A stretch of 64,000 nt of DNA from Candidatus Amarolinea dominans (GCA_016719785.1 JADJYJ010000001.1:248001-312000); one strand, 5' to 3'; counted from the first letter of the stretch, positions 7,463 to 15,719 are shown. Notes: a model not told the origin generated them from the sequence alone. Numbers and translations: made by a program.

Positions 7463-7846
7463 TTATGTGTGGTATTCTGTCGGGGGTTCGGCCACCAGCA
7501 CATTTGCGGCCTGAACGCGGGATCGTTGGTGAGTGCGCACACTCAAGAAACGTGCAAAGTCCAGCACCTCAGCACCGGCAGGCGCCGGAAGCCGAGCAAT
7601 TAGGGCGGCGACACGATCGGCCATTGAAAGCCACTGTTTTTCTTGGGCGCGCCAAACTAAAACAATTTGTTCTGGAGGTAGTGCCAGGAAGCTCAATGTC
7701 TGCCCCTGTTCATCACTGAACTCGATCTCGAATGCCTTGCCGTCGCCATGCACTTCCAGGACGGTGCCTTGCATGCCAGCGTAGAGCTTGTGTTGGGGCA
7801 GATCCACGATTAGTTCTACTACGTCAAATAGATTTGCAACCTGCAT
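7463..7846 (-). CDS. DUF4926-domain protein, partner of DUF6883
   Basis: 127 aa. Residues 1-65 (VVELIVDLPQHKLYAGMQG, TVLEVHGDGKAFEIEF) match DUF4926, a small beta-barrel often encoded beside DUF6883. The rest (LSMADRVAALIARLPAPAG, VLDFARFLS) looks like a DUF2281-type helical tail. It starts 4 nt after the DUF6883 stop, so the two form one unit. Family members are predicted TA or immunity partners; no activity is proven. Confidence 0.75.
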   Translation of the reverse strand: MQVANLFDVVELIVDLPQHKLYAGMQGTVLEVHGDGKAFEIEFSDEQGQTLSFLALPPEQIVLVWRAQEKQWLSMADRVAALIARLPAPAGAEVLDFARFLSVRTHQRSRVQAANVLVAEPPTEYHT

Positions 7847-7850
7847 CTGA

Positions 7851-8192
7851 CTATTCCTCGACCCACAACGTCACGAGGCGTACCGCATCCTCTTCTGTGC
7901 GAACGATCCAGCCGGTACGGACAGTGGCTTGTCGGCCGTTGATACCGGTGATCAGAAAATCGGCCATATAGCGGTACCCATAGCGGTCAGCACCAAGCAA
8001 GCGCGCTTCTTCTTGAGGCGCCAACGTTTCGAGCTGACTGAGCAAATGCTGCCAGTTGTCCAGAGTATACCCCAGAGCACGCTCAAAGACAAGCGCCTTG
8101 TGTCTTCCACGTGGCGCGTCAGGGTTGAGTGCATACTCCACTAGTTTGCGGGAATCCATGATAAGACGGCCGGCAAGTTCAGATAACAGCAT
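7851..8192 (-). CDS. DUF6883-domain protein
   Basis: 113 aa with the family pattern: KLVEYALNPDAPRGRHKALV near the N-terminus, then YGYRYMADFLITGING and VRTGWIVRTEEDAVRLVTLW. This small domain is usually encoded directly before a DUF4926 gene, as here. I took the ATG at 8190-8192 because MLLSELAGRL supplies the short leader seen in relatives; MDSRKLVEY at 8159 is an alternative. Confidence 0.75.
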   Translation of the reverse strand: MLLSELAGRLIMDSRKLVEYALNPDAPRGRHKALVFERALGYTLDNWQHLLSQLETLAPQEEARLLGADRYGYRYMADFLITGINGRQATVRTGWIVRTEEDAVRLVTLWVEE

Positions 8193-8224
8193 CTTCGGAA
8201 CTCACAGATTGTCGCCCTTCCGGG

Positions 8225-8330
8225 GGTGCTCCATGCATGCCCCGCACCACCGTCGCCACTCGCGCCAGATCCGTATCGCTCATGGCCGTCCCCGAGGGCA
8301 GACACAGCCCATCCCGAAAGAGTGCCTCGG
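8225..8330 (-). pseudogene. PglE-like aminotransferase tail
   Basis: Encodes AEALFRDGLCLPSGTAMSDT and LARVATVVRGMHGAP, cut on its upstream side by PAL1 (8331). Confidence 0.7.
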
Positions 8331-8394
8331 CCCCCCTACCCCCCAATCCTGGGGGAAACACATCCCTCTCCCCCAAAATTGGGGGCCGGGGGGG
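8331..8394. repeat. Palindromic repeat PAL1
   Basis: First of two PAL1 copies separated by only about 22 bp, which is a trace of aminotransferase sequence. Confidence 0.85.
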
Positions 8395-8416
8395 CAAGCG
8401 GATGTCCTGCCGGCCG

Positions 8417-8484
8417 CCCCCCCCCTACCCCCCGATCCTGGGGGAAACACATCCCTCTCCCCCAAAATTGGGGGCCGGGGGGGG
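8417..8484. repeat. Palindromic repeat PAL1
   Basis: Second of the PAL1 pair, in the same orientation, with an enlarged C run and CGATCC for CAATCC. Confidence 0.85.
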
Positions 8485-8485
8485 C

Positions 8486-9015
8486 GTGATGGCGGCCAGG
8501 ACGTTGCTCAGGCGATAGTTGTAGCCGATCTCCGAGTGCTGGTAGTGCGGCGCGGGATCGCGCGCCTGGGTGGGCAGCTTGCGCGCGTGCTCGATCAAGT
8601 CTCTGTCCGCCGAGACCAACATGCCGCCGCCGGAGGTGGTGATGATCTTGTTGCCATTGAAGGAGAAGATGCCGGCCTTGCCAAAGACACCCGGCGACCG
8701 GCCCTTGTAGGTGGCGCCCAGGGCCTCGGCCGCGTCCTCGATGACGGGAATGTCACAGCGTGCGCAGACCTCCAGAATGGGGTCGAGATCGGCGCTTTGG
8801 CCGTAGAGATGCACGGGAATGACCGCTTTGGGGCGCTTGCCCTGCCGCACCTTGCGCTCGATGGTTTCGATCACCAGGGCCGGGTCGAGGTTCCAGGAGA
8901 GGCGCTCACTGTCAATGAAGACCGACTGCAAATGCATAGGTTTCCACACCGGGCAGATGTTGATCTTCTGTGGCTCAAGGGCCAGGTAGAACGTCTCGTT
9001 GACTGCACTTCGGGC
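8486..9015 (-). pseudogene. PglE-like aminotransferase central domain fragment
   Basis: The largest surviving piece of the family. It carries LDPALVIETIERKVRQGKRP, IPVHLYGQSADLDPIL, VIEDAAEALGATYKG and the PLP-lysine block IFSFNGNKIITTSGGG (K in GNK), then the SEIGYNYRLSNVLAAI block, where PAL1 cuts it. Upstream it begins in a C-terminal scrap (VWKPMHLQSVF), so pieces are out of natural order. Confidence 0.75.
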
Positions 9016-9021
9016 TTCTCG

Positions 9022-9447
9022 TTAGCGATTCCAATCCTCGATGGTTAACCCTGGTACCTTCTCGAAATCTCTGCGGTTGCTTGTGACCAACGTCCCCCCA
9101 ACCGCCAACACGATGGCAGCAATACGCAGGTCTTGAGTGCCAATACGTATCCGCTGATCACGCAGCTTCTGTAACGTCGCCGCCGCTGCCGGTGAAAAAG
9201 ACAACACATTGACATGCGCAAAATAGCGCACCGTAGCCAGCAGGCGATCATAGGCCAGCAGTAAGTCATCTCCTTCGCTTGCCTGATCGACAGCGGCCAA
9301 CCGGCCTCTCACTTGTTCGCGCAAGGTGACAACGGTCGTGAAGACCAGATCAGGTGACACGGAAGTAAGTCGCCGCAATACGGACTCTCGCCCCATTTGT
9401 TGATGCGTCACCGTATCCGTATCGAGGATATACTGCGGCGTAGTCAC
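9022..9447 (-). CDS. PIN-domain toxin (VapC-like)
   Basis: 141 aa. Acidic PIN residues are visible in YILDTDTVTHQQ (about residues 6-16) and near the C-terminus in LRIAAIVLAVGGTLVTSNRR, followed by DFEKVPGL. PIN toxins are Mg-dependent RNases. The ATG overlaps the stop of the upstream antitoxin-like gene as ATGA at 9444-9447. Confidence 0.8.
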   Translation of the reverse strand: MTTPQYILDTDTVTHQQMGRESVLRRLTSVSPDLVFTTVVTLREQVRGRLAAVDQASEGDDLLLAYDRLLATVRYFAHVNVLSFSPAAAATLQKLRDQRIRIGTQDLRIAAIVLAVGGTLVTSNRRDFEKVPGLTIEDWNR

Positions 9448-9752
9448 TCCACCAGCCTCTCAGCGGCACGCTCAGCATAGATTTCTCGCAACATTGGTTG
9501 CAGTGTTGCATCATCGGCAAATAAACCCGCTGTATCCAGCCACGGATTTATTTGCGCGCCTGGAGCCGTCGAGGGGGTAGACACCTCAACGGAAGTCACC
9601 TCGATCCCGCGCAGCCAATCTTCGAGCGTTAGTCGCAAACGTTCTAAGGCTTCGTGTCGCGTTCTACCCACCCCCCGACAGTCGGGGACGGCAGGCGCCA
9701 CAGCAATGTACCTTCCCGTTGAGTTCTGTCGTAACATGACCGTGTATCTCAT
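9444..9752 (-). CDS. HicB-like antitoxin
   Basis: 102 aa from the ATG at 9750-9752 with GGAGG 8 nt upstream. The N-terminal half (YTVMLRQNSTGRYIAVAPAV, GVGRTRHEALERLRLTLEDW) is the HicB-like beta-alpha fold. The C-terminal half is probably the toxin-binding segment. A HicB-like antitoxin coupled to a PIN toxin is a known mixed pairing. Confidence 0.75.
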   Translation of the reverse strand: MRYTVMLRQNSTGRYIAVAPAVPDCRGVGRTRHEALERLRLTLEDWLRGIEVTSVEVSTPSTAPGAQINPWLDTAGLFADDATLQPMLREIYAERAAERLVE

Positions 9753-9849
9753 GGCAAACCTCCAGTTCACGCACCACCAAAAACTGAGTACTCATCCCAT
9801 TATACGTACCCTAACCCAGCCGGTCAACCGCAGCGAGGCTGTTGCTCTA

Positions 9850-10200
9850 TCTTCTCAGTAACCGCACCGCCGCCGCCACCCGGGTCAGATCGGCCTCGCT
9901 CAGGTTGGAGCCGGAGGGGAGACAGAGACCGTGTCCAAACAGGGTTTCCGCCACGCGCGCCCCTACCCCCCAATCCTGGGGGAAACACATCCCTCTCCCC
10001 CAAAATTGGGGGCCGGGGGGGCAAGCGCCAGCCAGGGCATGGCGGTAGAACGCGAAGACCTCTCGTTTGCGCTGCACTCTTTGCTCCAGGACGCGCAACT
10101 GGCCGCGGCCGATGGCGGCCAGGACATTGCTCAGGCGGTAGTTTTCGAGGCGAAGGTTTCCTGGACGAACTGCTGCTCCAGGCCGGACATGTGGGGAAGG
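9850..10200 (-). pseudogene. PglE-like aminotransferase chimera, second copy
   Basis: Same arrangement as 5466-5755: N-terminal MSGLEQQFVQETFAS joined to NYRLSNVLAAIGRGQL, QRKREVFAFYRHALAG, PAL1 (9958-10021), then the tail TLFGHGLCLPSGSNLSEADL. Together with the deleted HEPN/MNT copy upstream it forms a large direct duplication of the 5.5-7.0 kb region. Confidence 0.7.
9958..10021. repeat. Palindromic repeat PAL1
   Basis: Near-identical to 3000-3064, at the junction after FYRHALAG of the aminotransferase fragment. Confidence 0.85.
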
Positions 10201-10223
10201 GAGAGGGAGATACACGTCAGAGG

Positions 10224-10410
10224 TCAGAGGTCAGATTGGCTCTGTCGCCAAGTTCTAATCAGGTCCTGTAACGTACGCGCCATCTGAACTAGTCGCTGCG
10301 CCGACTGCAGCGCATCTTCGGCAGTCTGCCTGGTAAACAAGTCCCAGGGCAGCGTGTAACTCGCTTCATCACCATAGTCCGTGAGGAAATGCGCCTCTGT
10401 GCCAAGAATG
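10224..10410 (-). pseudogene. Deleted copy of the HEPN/MNT module
   Basis: Carries the last ~60 codons of the HEPN protein (LGTEAHFLTDYGDEASYTLP to RQSQSDL) fused directly to the DNA that lies upstream of the MNT gene. Compared with 5776-6750, 784 bp are missing. The join is at AGAATG, which is present at both ends (5957-5962 and 6741-6746) of the intact copy. Confidence 0.85.
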
Positions 10411-10577
10411 TATACTGCAAGCAGACACGAATTGCGCCTGTTTCCGCAGGCAGAAGAGTGAAGTCTATTCCCGCTTACAAGTGTACGATTCGATCTCCCT
10501 GGCAAGATCCTATTCTAGCTAAGTTCTTGGCCAAGTCAAGGATGCGAGACTGCTGGTTCCGAATAGAAGATGGAGGG

Positions 10578-10860
10578 TCAGGCGAAGACGGCGGCGAGGG
10601 TGCGCAGGATGAGGGCGAGGTCGCTGAGCAGGGTGCGCCGGGCAAAGTAGGCCAGGTCGAGGGCCAGGTCGAGGGCCAGGTCGAGGGCCAGGTCGAGGGC
10701 CAGTTTGTCGGGGAGGACGCGGGTGCGGTAGTGAGTCTCCCAATCCCCGCCGGCCAGCAACTGTTCCTCGTGACGGTAGGCCAGGGAGGCGGGGCTGGTG
10801 ATGCCGGGGCGCACGGACAGGACGCGGCGCTGTTCGGGGGTCAGGAGAGTGTCACGCATG
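10578..10860 (-). pseudogene. Initiating sugar transferase C-terminal fragment with a 12-bp expansion
   Basis: Encodes TPEQRRVLSVRPGITSPASL, LAGGDWETHYRTRVLP and RTLLSDLALILRTLAAVFA, matching the last 95 residues of the enzymes at 13302 and 25186. The catalytic N-terminal part is gone. The single LALD unit of the relatives is repeated four times. Confidence 0.8.
10651..10698. repeat. Four tandem copies of a 12-bp unit
   Basis: The unit GCCAGGTCGAGG is present four times in a row here and once (as GCCAGGTCAAGG) in the two other copies of this gene segment. The expansion adds 36 bp, keeping frame (LALD). Confidence 0.85.
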
Positions 10861-10890
10861 GATGACAGTATCAATCGTGTTGACGCTACG

Positions 10891-10970
10891 CTGCAGTTCG
10901 GCTTTCACAGCAGGCGTTCAACTTCTGCAAGCAAAAATGGCAGGTTAGGGCGGTGAAAGCCGAGCTGCAA
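10891..10970. repeat. Imperfect inverted repeat
   Basis: CTGCAGTTCGGCTTTCAC (10891-10908) pairs with GTGAAAGCCGAGCTGCAA (10953-10970), 16 of 18 bases, enclosing about 44 bp. It could be a small mobile-element relic or a hairpin. The gap 10875-11054 holds nothing else I can support. Confidence 0.5.
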
Positions 10971-11054
10971 AGCTGGTATCCGGTGGTGCTTGATATCCGG
11001 CGGCACATGTTGGTGATATGGTTTGACTATAAGCTTCGACAGACGACAGCATCG

Positions 11055-11393
11055 TCATGCGCCCGTGGAAAGGGGAACCGGGCGCCAGGCGCGCTTCAGA
11101 TCAGGCAGCGAAATACCGGTCTGCTTCTGCGCCTTCTTAAGTGTTTCGCGGACAGCGACTTCGTATAGCTGCTCGCGATGCTGCTTGATCTCGTAGCAGG
11201 CAGCCCAGTCACTATAATCCCGCGTCTGCAGTGAATCCTCGTCATGCAATTGACCCGCCTCATACAATTCGAGAAAATAGCGAGTCCGCAGACCATAACG
11301 TGATTCATAGTGCCAGAGCTCTTCATCCATTGCATGAATGTCTTGAACAACCTCTGTCAACGTCATCTGTTCCATCGGCATGCCTCCCATCAT
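11055..11393 (-). CDS. TumA-like antitoxin without its TumE partner
   Basis: 112 aa. The block YESRYGLRTRYFLELYEAG followed by DYSDWAACYEIKQHREQL resembles the antitoxins at 1928 and 12110. No TumE-like gene follows; a sugar transferase fragment does. Its ATG (11391-11393) overlaps the stop of a short upstream frame as ATGA. Confidence 0.65.
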   Translation of the reverse strand: MMGGMPMEQMTLTEVVQDIHAMDEELWHYESRYGLRTRYFLELYEAGQLHDEDSLQTRDYSDWAACYEIKQHREQLYEVAVRETLKKAQKQTGISLPDLKRAWRPVPLSTGA

Positions 11394-11566
11394 CGTGCGT
11401 GACAGTTGCTATTATACGCGCAGTAGCTTGTCACGTCAACCGAACGGCCGATTCCAGCACGATCCGGCCGAAAACCCGCTTCCCCGATCTTGACCAGGAT
11501 CGGGTAGACCTCCAGCATTTCCTGGACCTGGCGCGGCGTCGCTGGGCGGTCAAGCAGGTGGATCAT
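11390..11566 (-). CDS. Short unrecognised protein coupled to the TumA-like gene
   Basis: 58 codons from an ATG at 11564-11566: MIHLLDRPATPRQVQEMLEV, YPILVKIGEAGFRPDRAG. The frame is open for another 14 codons upstream (PWRQEIDET) without a usable start, so it may be truncated. The ATGA overlap with the next gene is the main reason to believe it is coding. Function unknown. Confidence 0.4.
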   Translation of the reverse strand: MIHLLDRPATPRQVQEMLEVYPILVKIGEAGFRPDRAGIGRSVDVTSYCAYNSNCHAR

Positions 11567-11659
11567 CGTTTCATCTATCTCCTGTCTCCATGGCCCAATC
11601 TCACCATAAGGCTACCCACTGACTTTTCAGGTCAGCGATTGAGGAGAGTGTCATGCGAC

Positions 11660-11930
11660 GGCCGTTACCGTCGCACGCCCCGCACCACCTCCACCACCCG
11701 CGCCAGATCGGCCTCGCTCATGGCGGCGCCGGAGGGCAGGCACAGCCCATCGCGGAACAACGCCTCGGCCACACTTCTCCCCTCCCTCGCAGGGAGGGGC
11801 CGGGGGAGGGTCACCTCGCAATCCCGGAACACCGGCATGCAGGTGCATGGGCTTCCACAGACCGCCCGCCACCAGCGCCTGCCCCGCCGCCAGGCCATCC
11901 ATATGAATCTTGCCATTGCCCCACGTCAGG
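11660..11930 (-). pseudogene. Chimera of WecA-like and PglE-like fragments with a PAL2 unit
   Basis: Minus strand starts with DGLAAGQALVAGG (WecA-like loop), runs straight into LWKPMHLHAGV (aminotransferase), a PAL2 unit (about 11776-11820), then SVAEALFRDGLCLPSGAA and LARVVEVVRGVRR. The join is at GGCGGTCTGTGG. Confidence 0.65.
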
Positions 11931-11939
11931 CATATAATA

Positions 11940-12029
11940 AGGAATGAGAATTAAATAAGTGTCTGCTTTGGTGCTGTCTGTATGCTCAGAATTTGCTCGG
12001 AACTGGACAGTTAAAAAATTCTCATTCCT
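11940..12029. mobile_element. 90-bp MITE-like element, copy 1
   Basis: Ends are inverted repeats GGAATGAGAATT / AATTCTCATTCC, flanked on both sides by TAA, which may be a 3-bp target duplication. The interior (GTCTGTATGCTCAGAATTTG) is shared with the copy at 19673-19762, which is in the opposite orientation. There is no coding capacity, so movement would depend on a transposase elsewhere. Confidence 0.75.
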
Positions 12030-12109
12030 AAGTCCGCAAAGAAAATTCGGCATGAGCGAGAGAAAAAAGTGATCCATCGAACTCTGTACCTGAAAGGTGG
12101 TGTTGCCCA

Positions 12110-12499
12110 ATGCCTGTAATGATCGCCATTCCTGATGAACTGGTTGTGCAAGTCAAATCCGCTGCCCATGCGAAGGAGTTGGACAAGTTCGTCATCAACG
12201 CCGCACGCAAGGAAGTGCGGCACATTCGCGCACGCCAATTGCGCGAAGAATACGAGCGGACTCACCGCCATCGTGTACCGCGCCAAGTCTACGAAACAAC
12301 CCTGACCCAAGTCGTTGCGTTTGAAACCAAGTACGGGCTATCGTCCGAACAATTTCTCCAAGACTTTGAGGCGGGGATTATTGACGAAGACCCCACGGAC
12401 TGGGTCGCCTTTTATCGTTGGCGGACAATGGCTTACGGGTTGCAACACATGGAAAAAGAATACGGCTTCCAGCGTGAGGCGAAAGCCAGTGGCATCTGA
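12110..12499 (+). CDS. TumA-like antitoxin (plus strand)
   Basis: 129 aa. N-terminal segment MIAIPDELVVQVKSAAHAKE resembles a short DNA-binding or dimerisation unit; the second half has TKYGLSSEQFLQDFEAG and DWVAFYRWRTMAYGLQHME, the same antitoxin block as at 1928 and 11055. It overlaps the following TumE-like gene by 11 nt. With its partner it is one of the only clearly plus-strand units in the window. Confidence 0.7.
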   Translation: MPVMIAIPDELVVQVKSAAHAKELDKFVINAARKEVRHIRARQLREEYERTHRHRVPRQVYETTLTQVVAFETKYGLSSEQFLQDFEAGIIDEDPTDWVAFYRWRTMAYGLQHMEKEYGFQREAKASGI

Positions 12500-12920
12500 A
12501 AAACTTGCCGACTACTATTGGGACATCTACGCCCTCGTCTTCGAGAGCAACGACATCCTGGTGCTTGATGACCCCGAATTTGCAATTTCGGACAGCGACA
12601 CCGTCATTATCGAGCAGTCCATCCATGCCGTCTTGCCTTTTCGAGATCGCTCTCGGCTATTTGCCGAAATCCGGTTGGCTGCGAACGGTGAGACTTTTGA
12701 GGAGCGGTATGCCTATATCTACTACGACGCTGGAGGCAAGCGAATCTTGCAATACGACAACCGCGACCATCACCCGGAAATCTCAACTCATCCACATCAT
12801 ATGCATAAAGGACCAATTCCCATTACTGGCGGGAAAGACCGTGCATGGCCGACGGATATTAATTTTGTAGGTTTCGAGACGGTGTTACAACAAATACGAG
12901 AGCGTTTCTTTTCCCGATGA
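12489..12920 (+). CDS. TumE-like toxin (DUF6516 family, plus strand)
   Basis: 143 aa from a GTG at 12489-12491 (ASEKLADYYWDIY), chosen because it overlaps the antitoxin end and matches the family start; the frame is open further upstream. Typical elements: FAEIRLAANGETFEERYAYI, ILQYDNRDHHPEIS and the histidine cluster THPHHMHKG at about residues 100-108. It shares the layout, not close sequence identity, with the TumE at 1539. Confidence 0.75.
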   Translation: MASEKLADYYWDIYALVFESNDILVLDDPEFAISDSDTVIIEQSIHAVLPFRDRSRLFAEIRLAANGETFEERYAYIYYDAGGKRILQYDNRDHHPEISTHPHHMHKGPIPITGGKDRAWPTDINFVGFETVLQQIRERFFSR

Positions 12921-12924
12921 GAGT

Positions 12925-13060
12925 TTTTCAGGTGCAGACTCACCTGTCCGTGAGAATATCCCCGCCTGACCAGGCGCTGGTCGAGATGAGAACGATGCGC
13001 CTGCAAGATGTTCTGGCGCCGGATCGCCCGCCGCCGCAGCGTCATGGTTTCGACAAGCTC
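12925..13060 (-). pseudogene. WecA-like C-terminal fragment
   Basis: Reads TLRRRAIRRQNILQAHRSHL, then QRLVRRGYSHGQVSLHL. The HRSHLxQRL motif is the conserved HxxHL cytoplasmic loop of WecA/WbpL-type transferases. No membrane part is left. Confidence 0.65.
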
Positions 13061-13128
13061 AACCCAAGTCAACCTACCAGCTATAGCTATTCAGATAATC
13101 ATTCGGGTGTGTTCAAATCCAGTTGGTC

Positions 13129-13158
13129 CGACCCCCCAGAATTGGGGGTCGGGGGGCA
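13129..13158. repeat. Short PAL1-like element
   Basis: CCCCCCAGAATTGGGGG followed by TCGGGGGGC, a single-hairpin relative of PAL1, at the edge of an aminotransferase scrap. Confidence 0.6.
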
Positions 13159-13255
13159 AGCGCCAGCCAGCGCGTGCCGCGGCCCCAGGGCGCCTCGGGC
13201 ATGAAGGCGATACCGGGCAGGTCAGCCAGGGCGTGACGGTAGAAGCAGTTACGGC
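13159..13255 (-). pseudogene. PglE-like aminotransferase scrap
   Basis: Encodes FYRHALADLPGIAFMPEAPW and RWLAL, the central part of the aminotransferase that PAL1 deletes in other copies. It helps reconstruct the undamaged gene. Confidence 0.6.
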
Positions 13256-13301
13256 TAAGTCAAGGATGCGAGACTGCTGGTTCCGAATAGAAGATGGAGG
13301 G

Positions 13302-13874
13302 TCAGGCGAAGACGGCGGCGAGGGTGCGCAGGATGAGGGCGAGGTCGCTGAGCAGGGTGCGCCGCGTAAGATAGGCCAGGTCAAGGGCCAGTTTGTCGGG
13401 GAGGACGCGGGTGCGGTAGTGGGTCTCCCAGTCCTCGCCGGCCAGCAACTGTTCCTCGTGACGGTAGGCCAGGGAGGCCGGGCTGGTGATGCCGGGGCGC
13501 ACGGACAGGACGCGGCGCTGTTCGGGGGTGTAGAAGGCGACGTAGCGTGGATCCTCCGGCCGCGGACCGACCAGGCTCATGTCGCCGACCAGGACGTTGA
13601 TCAACTGCGGCAGTTCGTCCAGTTTGGCCCGGCGCAGGAAACGCCCCACGCGGGTGATGCGTGGATCGCCAGTGGCGGTGATGCCCGGCCCCTGGCGGTC
13701 CGTGCCGACAATCATGCTGCGGAATTTGTAGAGGCGGAAGGGCCGGCCATCCTGGCCGACGCGCACGGCCCGATAGAACACGGGACCGGGTGAGGTCAGC
13801 TTGATCCAGAGAGCGATCCAACAAAACAGCGGCGAGAGGAGCATCAACCCCACCGCCGCTGCGACAACGCTCAC
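13302..13874 (-). CDS. Initiating sugar transferase (bacterial sugar transferase family), short N-terminus
   Basis: 190 aa, PF02397 type: one membrane segment (VGLMLLSPLFCWIALWI), then the catalytic core PVFYRAVRVGQDG, LYKFRSMIVG, LDELPQLINVLVGDMSLVGP, then RPEDPRYVAFYTPEQ. Such enzymes load the first sugar phosphate onto undecaprenyl phosphate. A GTG at 13872-13874 with GGAAGATAG upstream serves as start, but about ten residues (KRLLD-type) of relatives are missing because the 5' end is fused to another fragment. Very similar to 25186-25785. Confidence 0.75.
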   Translation of the reverse strand: MSVVAAAVGLMLLSPLFCWIALWIKLTSPGPVFYRAVRVGQDGRPFRLYKFRSMIVGTDRQGPGITATGDPRITRVGRFLRRAKLDELPQLINVLVGDMSLVGPRPEDPRYVAFYTPEQRRVLSVRPGITSPASLAYRHEEQLLAGEDWETHYRTRVLPDKLALDLAYLTRRTLLSDLALILRTLAAVFA

Positions 13875-13958
13875 CTATCTTCCGCCGCGCGACCGGGGGA
13901 GGGCAACGCAACGGCCGCTACCGTCTCCCCACCCGGAATTGCAGGTGCATCAATCATC

Positions 13959-14341
13959 TCACAGGGGCCTGCTTAAGCTCTCCCGGCGCCACACCAAGAC
14001 GCATAGCCCGAGGCACAGCAAGGGTATACTCAGAACGCTGGCCAGACCGTTCCCCGCCGCATCGAGCGTCCAGAGCAAGGCCAGGATCGCGCCCGCGGCG
14101 GCCAGCCCGATGTAGAGCAGCGTGACCGTGCGATGGCGATACCCGGCGATGACCAGCCGTTGGTAGAGGTGAGATCGGTGGGCGGCGAAGACGTTTTCGC
14201 GATGGCGGAGACGCCGGAGAAAGGTGAACGCGGCGTCGAAGACGAAAGGCCAGACGAGCAGCACGCCGGCTACGGCCAGCAAGCAGAAGTCGCTGACGAG
14301 CAGGTAGCGGTTGCGCAGTGGACGGGCCAAGAGCAGCTTTA
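13959..14341 (-). pseudogene. CapD N-terminus fused to WecA-like C-terminus
   Basis: Starts right after an aminotransferase stop with IKLLLARPLRNRYLLVSDFC (ATA in place of the ATG seen at 16762), then after about 25 codons switches to FVFDAAFTFLRRLRHRENVF, AAHRSHLYQRLVIAGYRHRT and two membrane segments of a WecA-like enzyme. A coherent reading frame through two unrelated proteins shows an illegitimate join. Confidence 0.7.
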
Positions 14342-14640
14342 TTACGAATGCGCCACGGATCGGATCACGGAAACAACGCGTTCTAACTCGGCCGCGGTCA
14401 GGCTCGACCCCGAGGGCAAGCACAACCCATCCCAGAACAGCGCCTTAGCCACGCGGCGGCCGACGTGCTCACAACTCGCGAAGACCGGCTGCACATGCAT
14501 GGGCTTCCAAACGGGGCGGGATTCGATGTCTTCGGCTTCCAGGGCCAAGCGAATGGCCCCTCGGTCAAACGCCGAACTGGGCCGGACCAACGGTGATGCA
14601 GGTGAGCCAGCGGGTGCAGTGTCTCCGAGGTCCTCTGCGG
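14342..14640 (-). pseudogene. PglE-like aminotransferase C-terminal fragment
   Basis: Reads IRLALEAEDIESRPVWKPMH, VQPVFASCEHVGRRVAKALF and ERVVSVIRSVAHS. Its stop overlaps the position where the CapD gene begins, as in the 16.76 kb copy, which suggests that pglE and capD were neighbours in the ancestral operon. Confidence 0.7.
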
Positions 14641-14698
14641 ACACAAGATGGATGCGGCGCAAGGTCTGAAGATAGGAAAGAGACGCAGGTCACTTACC

Positions 14699-15214
14699 TT
14701 ATGCCGAAGGTCGGCGCCCTGTTGCCTGCGCTGTCAGTAGCGCCAAATACCTTTCCTGAGCAGCGATCGTTTTTTGGAGTTCAGCATTTTGCTGCTCAAG
14801 AAGACGGATTTTCTCCTCGAAGACCCTCTGAAGACGCTGCGCCAGGCGATGCGTCACCAACTGAGACCGGTTGAGCCGCAACAGTGCGATGTGAAAGACG
14901 CCCGTAGGAGTCAACCCATGAAGATAGCCGGTGTTCTCATCCGTGACCACGTGGCCAGCGATATCGTCAACGCCAGGATGCAAGATGCGCCGCCCGTCAG
15001 CCAAATCAGTGCTGTCTGGCCAGAAATCCCCCTTGTACTGATTGCACCGAACACAAGCATAGACCAGGTTGTCCCAGTCGTCACTGCCACCTGCCGCGCG
15101 CGGTCGATAGTGGTCGAGGGTAAGCTCGCCGCCCACAGTAATCTCGATTACACCGCAGTAGCCGCAAGCTCTTTGAAAGCGCTCTCTAACAGCTTCAAAT
15201 AGGGGATAGCGCAT
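14699..15214 (-). CDS. HNH endonuclease
   Basis: 171 aa. Residues 15-65 form an HNH domain with zinc-binding CGYCG and CVRCNQ around LTLDHYRPRAAGGSDDWDNL. The C-terminal third is a predicted coiled coil (EEKIRLLEQQNAELQKTI). Its start overlaps the upstream gene by 20 nt. It is one of the cassette genes, probably a nuclease with a small partner; whether it is a defence, TA or mobile function is unclear. Confidence 0.8.
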   Translation of the reverse strand: MRYPLFEAVRERFQRACGYCGVIEITVGGELTLDHYRPRAAGGSDDWDNLVYACVRCNQYKGDFWPDSTDLADGRRILHPGVDDIAGHVVTDENTGYLHGLTPTGVFHIALLRLNRSQLVTHRLAQRLQRVFEEKIRLLEQQNAELQKTIAAQERYLALLTAQATGRRPSA

Positions 15215-15518
15215 AACCCTGGCCGCTCAATTCACGCCCTGTCAATGCCATATAGGCGCCTTCCAGTGTCCAAATCTGGCGATCCAGGCGACGGCTTTTG
15301 GCCTGAAGCTGGGCATGGGTCGTTTCCAAACTTTCCACTTCAGTTCTGAGCCTACGCAACAGCGTCAGATTGCTATTCTCCCCCGGCGTCTGTCCCTCTT
15401 CGGCATCCAAATCCGTCACCCCTGCCGTATAGATAGCCTGCTCGGCTGCGCCCAACTCCTCTCCTTTGGCAACTCGCAAATGCAGTTGCCACCATCGCTC
15501 ATATGTCGTCTGATCCAT
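15195..15518 (-). CDS. Coiled-coil partner of the HNH endonuclease
   Basis: 107 aa from the ATG at 15516-15518 (MDQTTYERWWQLHLRV) with AGGAGC 8 nt upstream. The second half is a long helix (LTLLRRLRTEVESLETTHAQ). Similar short proteins precede HNH genes in other bacteria, but I cannot name a family. The overlap suggests coupled translation. Confidence 0.65.
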   Translation of the reverse strand: MDQTTYERWWQLHLRVAKGEELGAAEQAIYTAGVTDLDAEEGQTPGENSNLTLLRRLRTEVESLETTHAQLQAKSRRLDRQIWTLEGAYMALTGRELSGQGYALSPI

Positions 15519-15719
15519 TTTACAAGCTCCTGGGTACATGCTCCTTTTTGACCGTTGCGGCAGGCTGACGCATACGTTTTGCCTATCAACTTGCACTACA
15601 GCACGCAACAGAGGGTTATGCTCATATTGCTGTGCGCTAACATAACTCCTCCATCGCATCCATTATACCCGCTCTGGCCCAGCCGGTCAATCACACCGGG
15701 CCAGCCATGGATCCTATTC

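Noticed and set aside
11890..12110. A promoter for the plus-strand TumA/TumE pair inside the MITE
   Set aside because: AT-rich motifs exist in the element (for example around 11950-12020), but no convincing -35/-10 pair with correct spacing could be chosen by eye.
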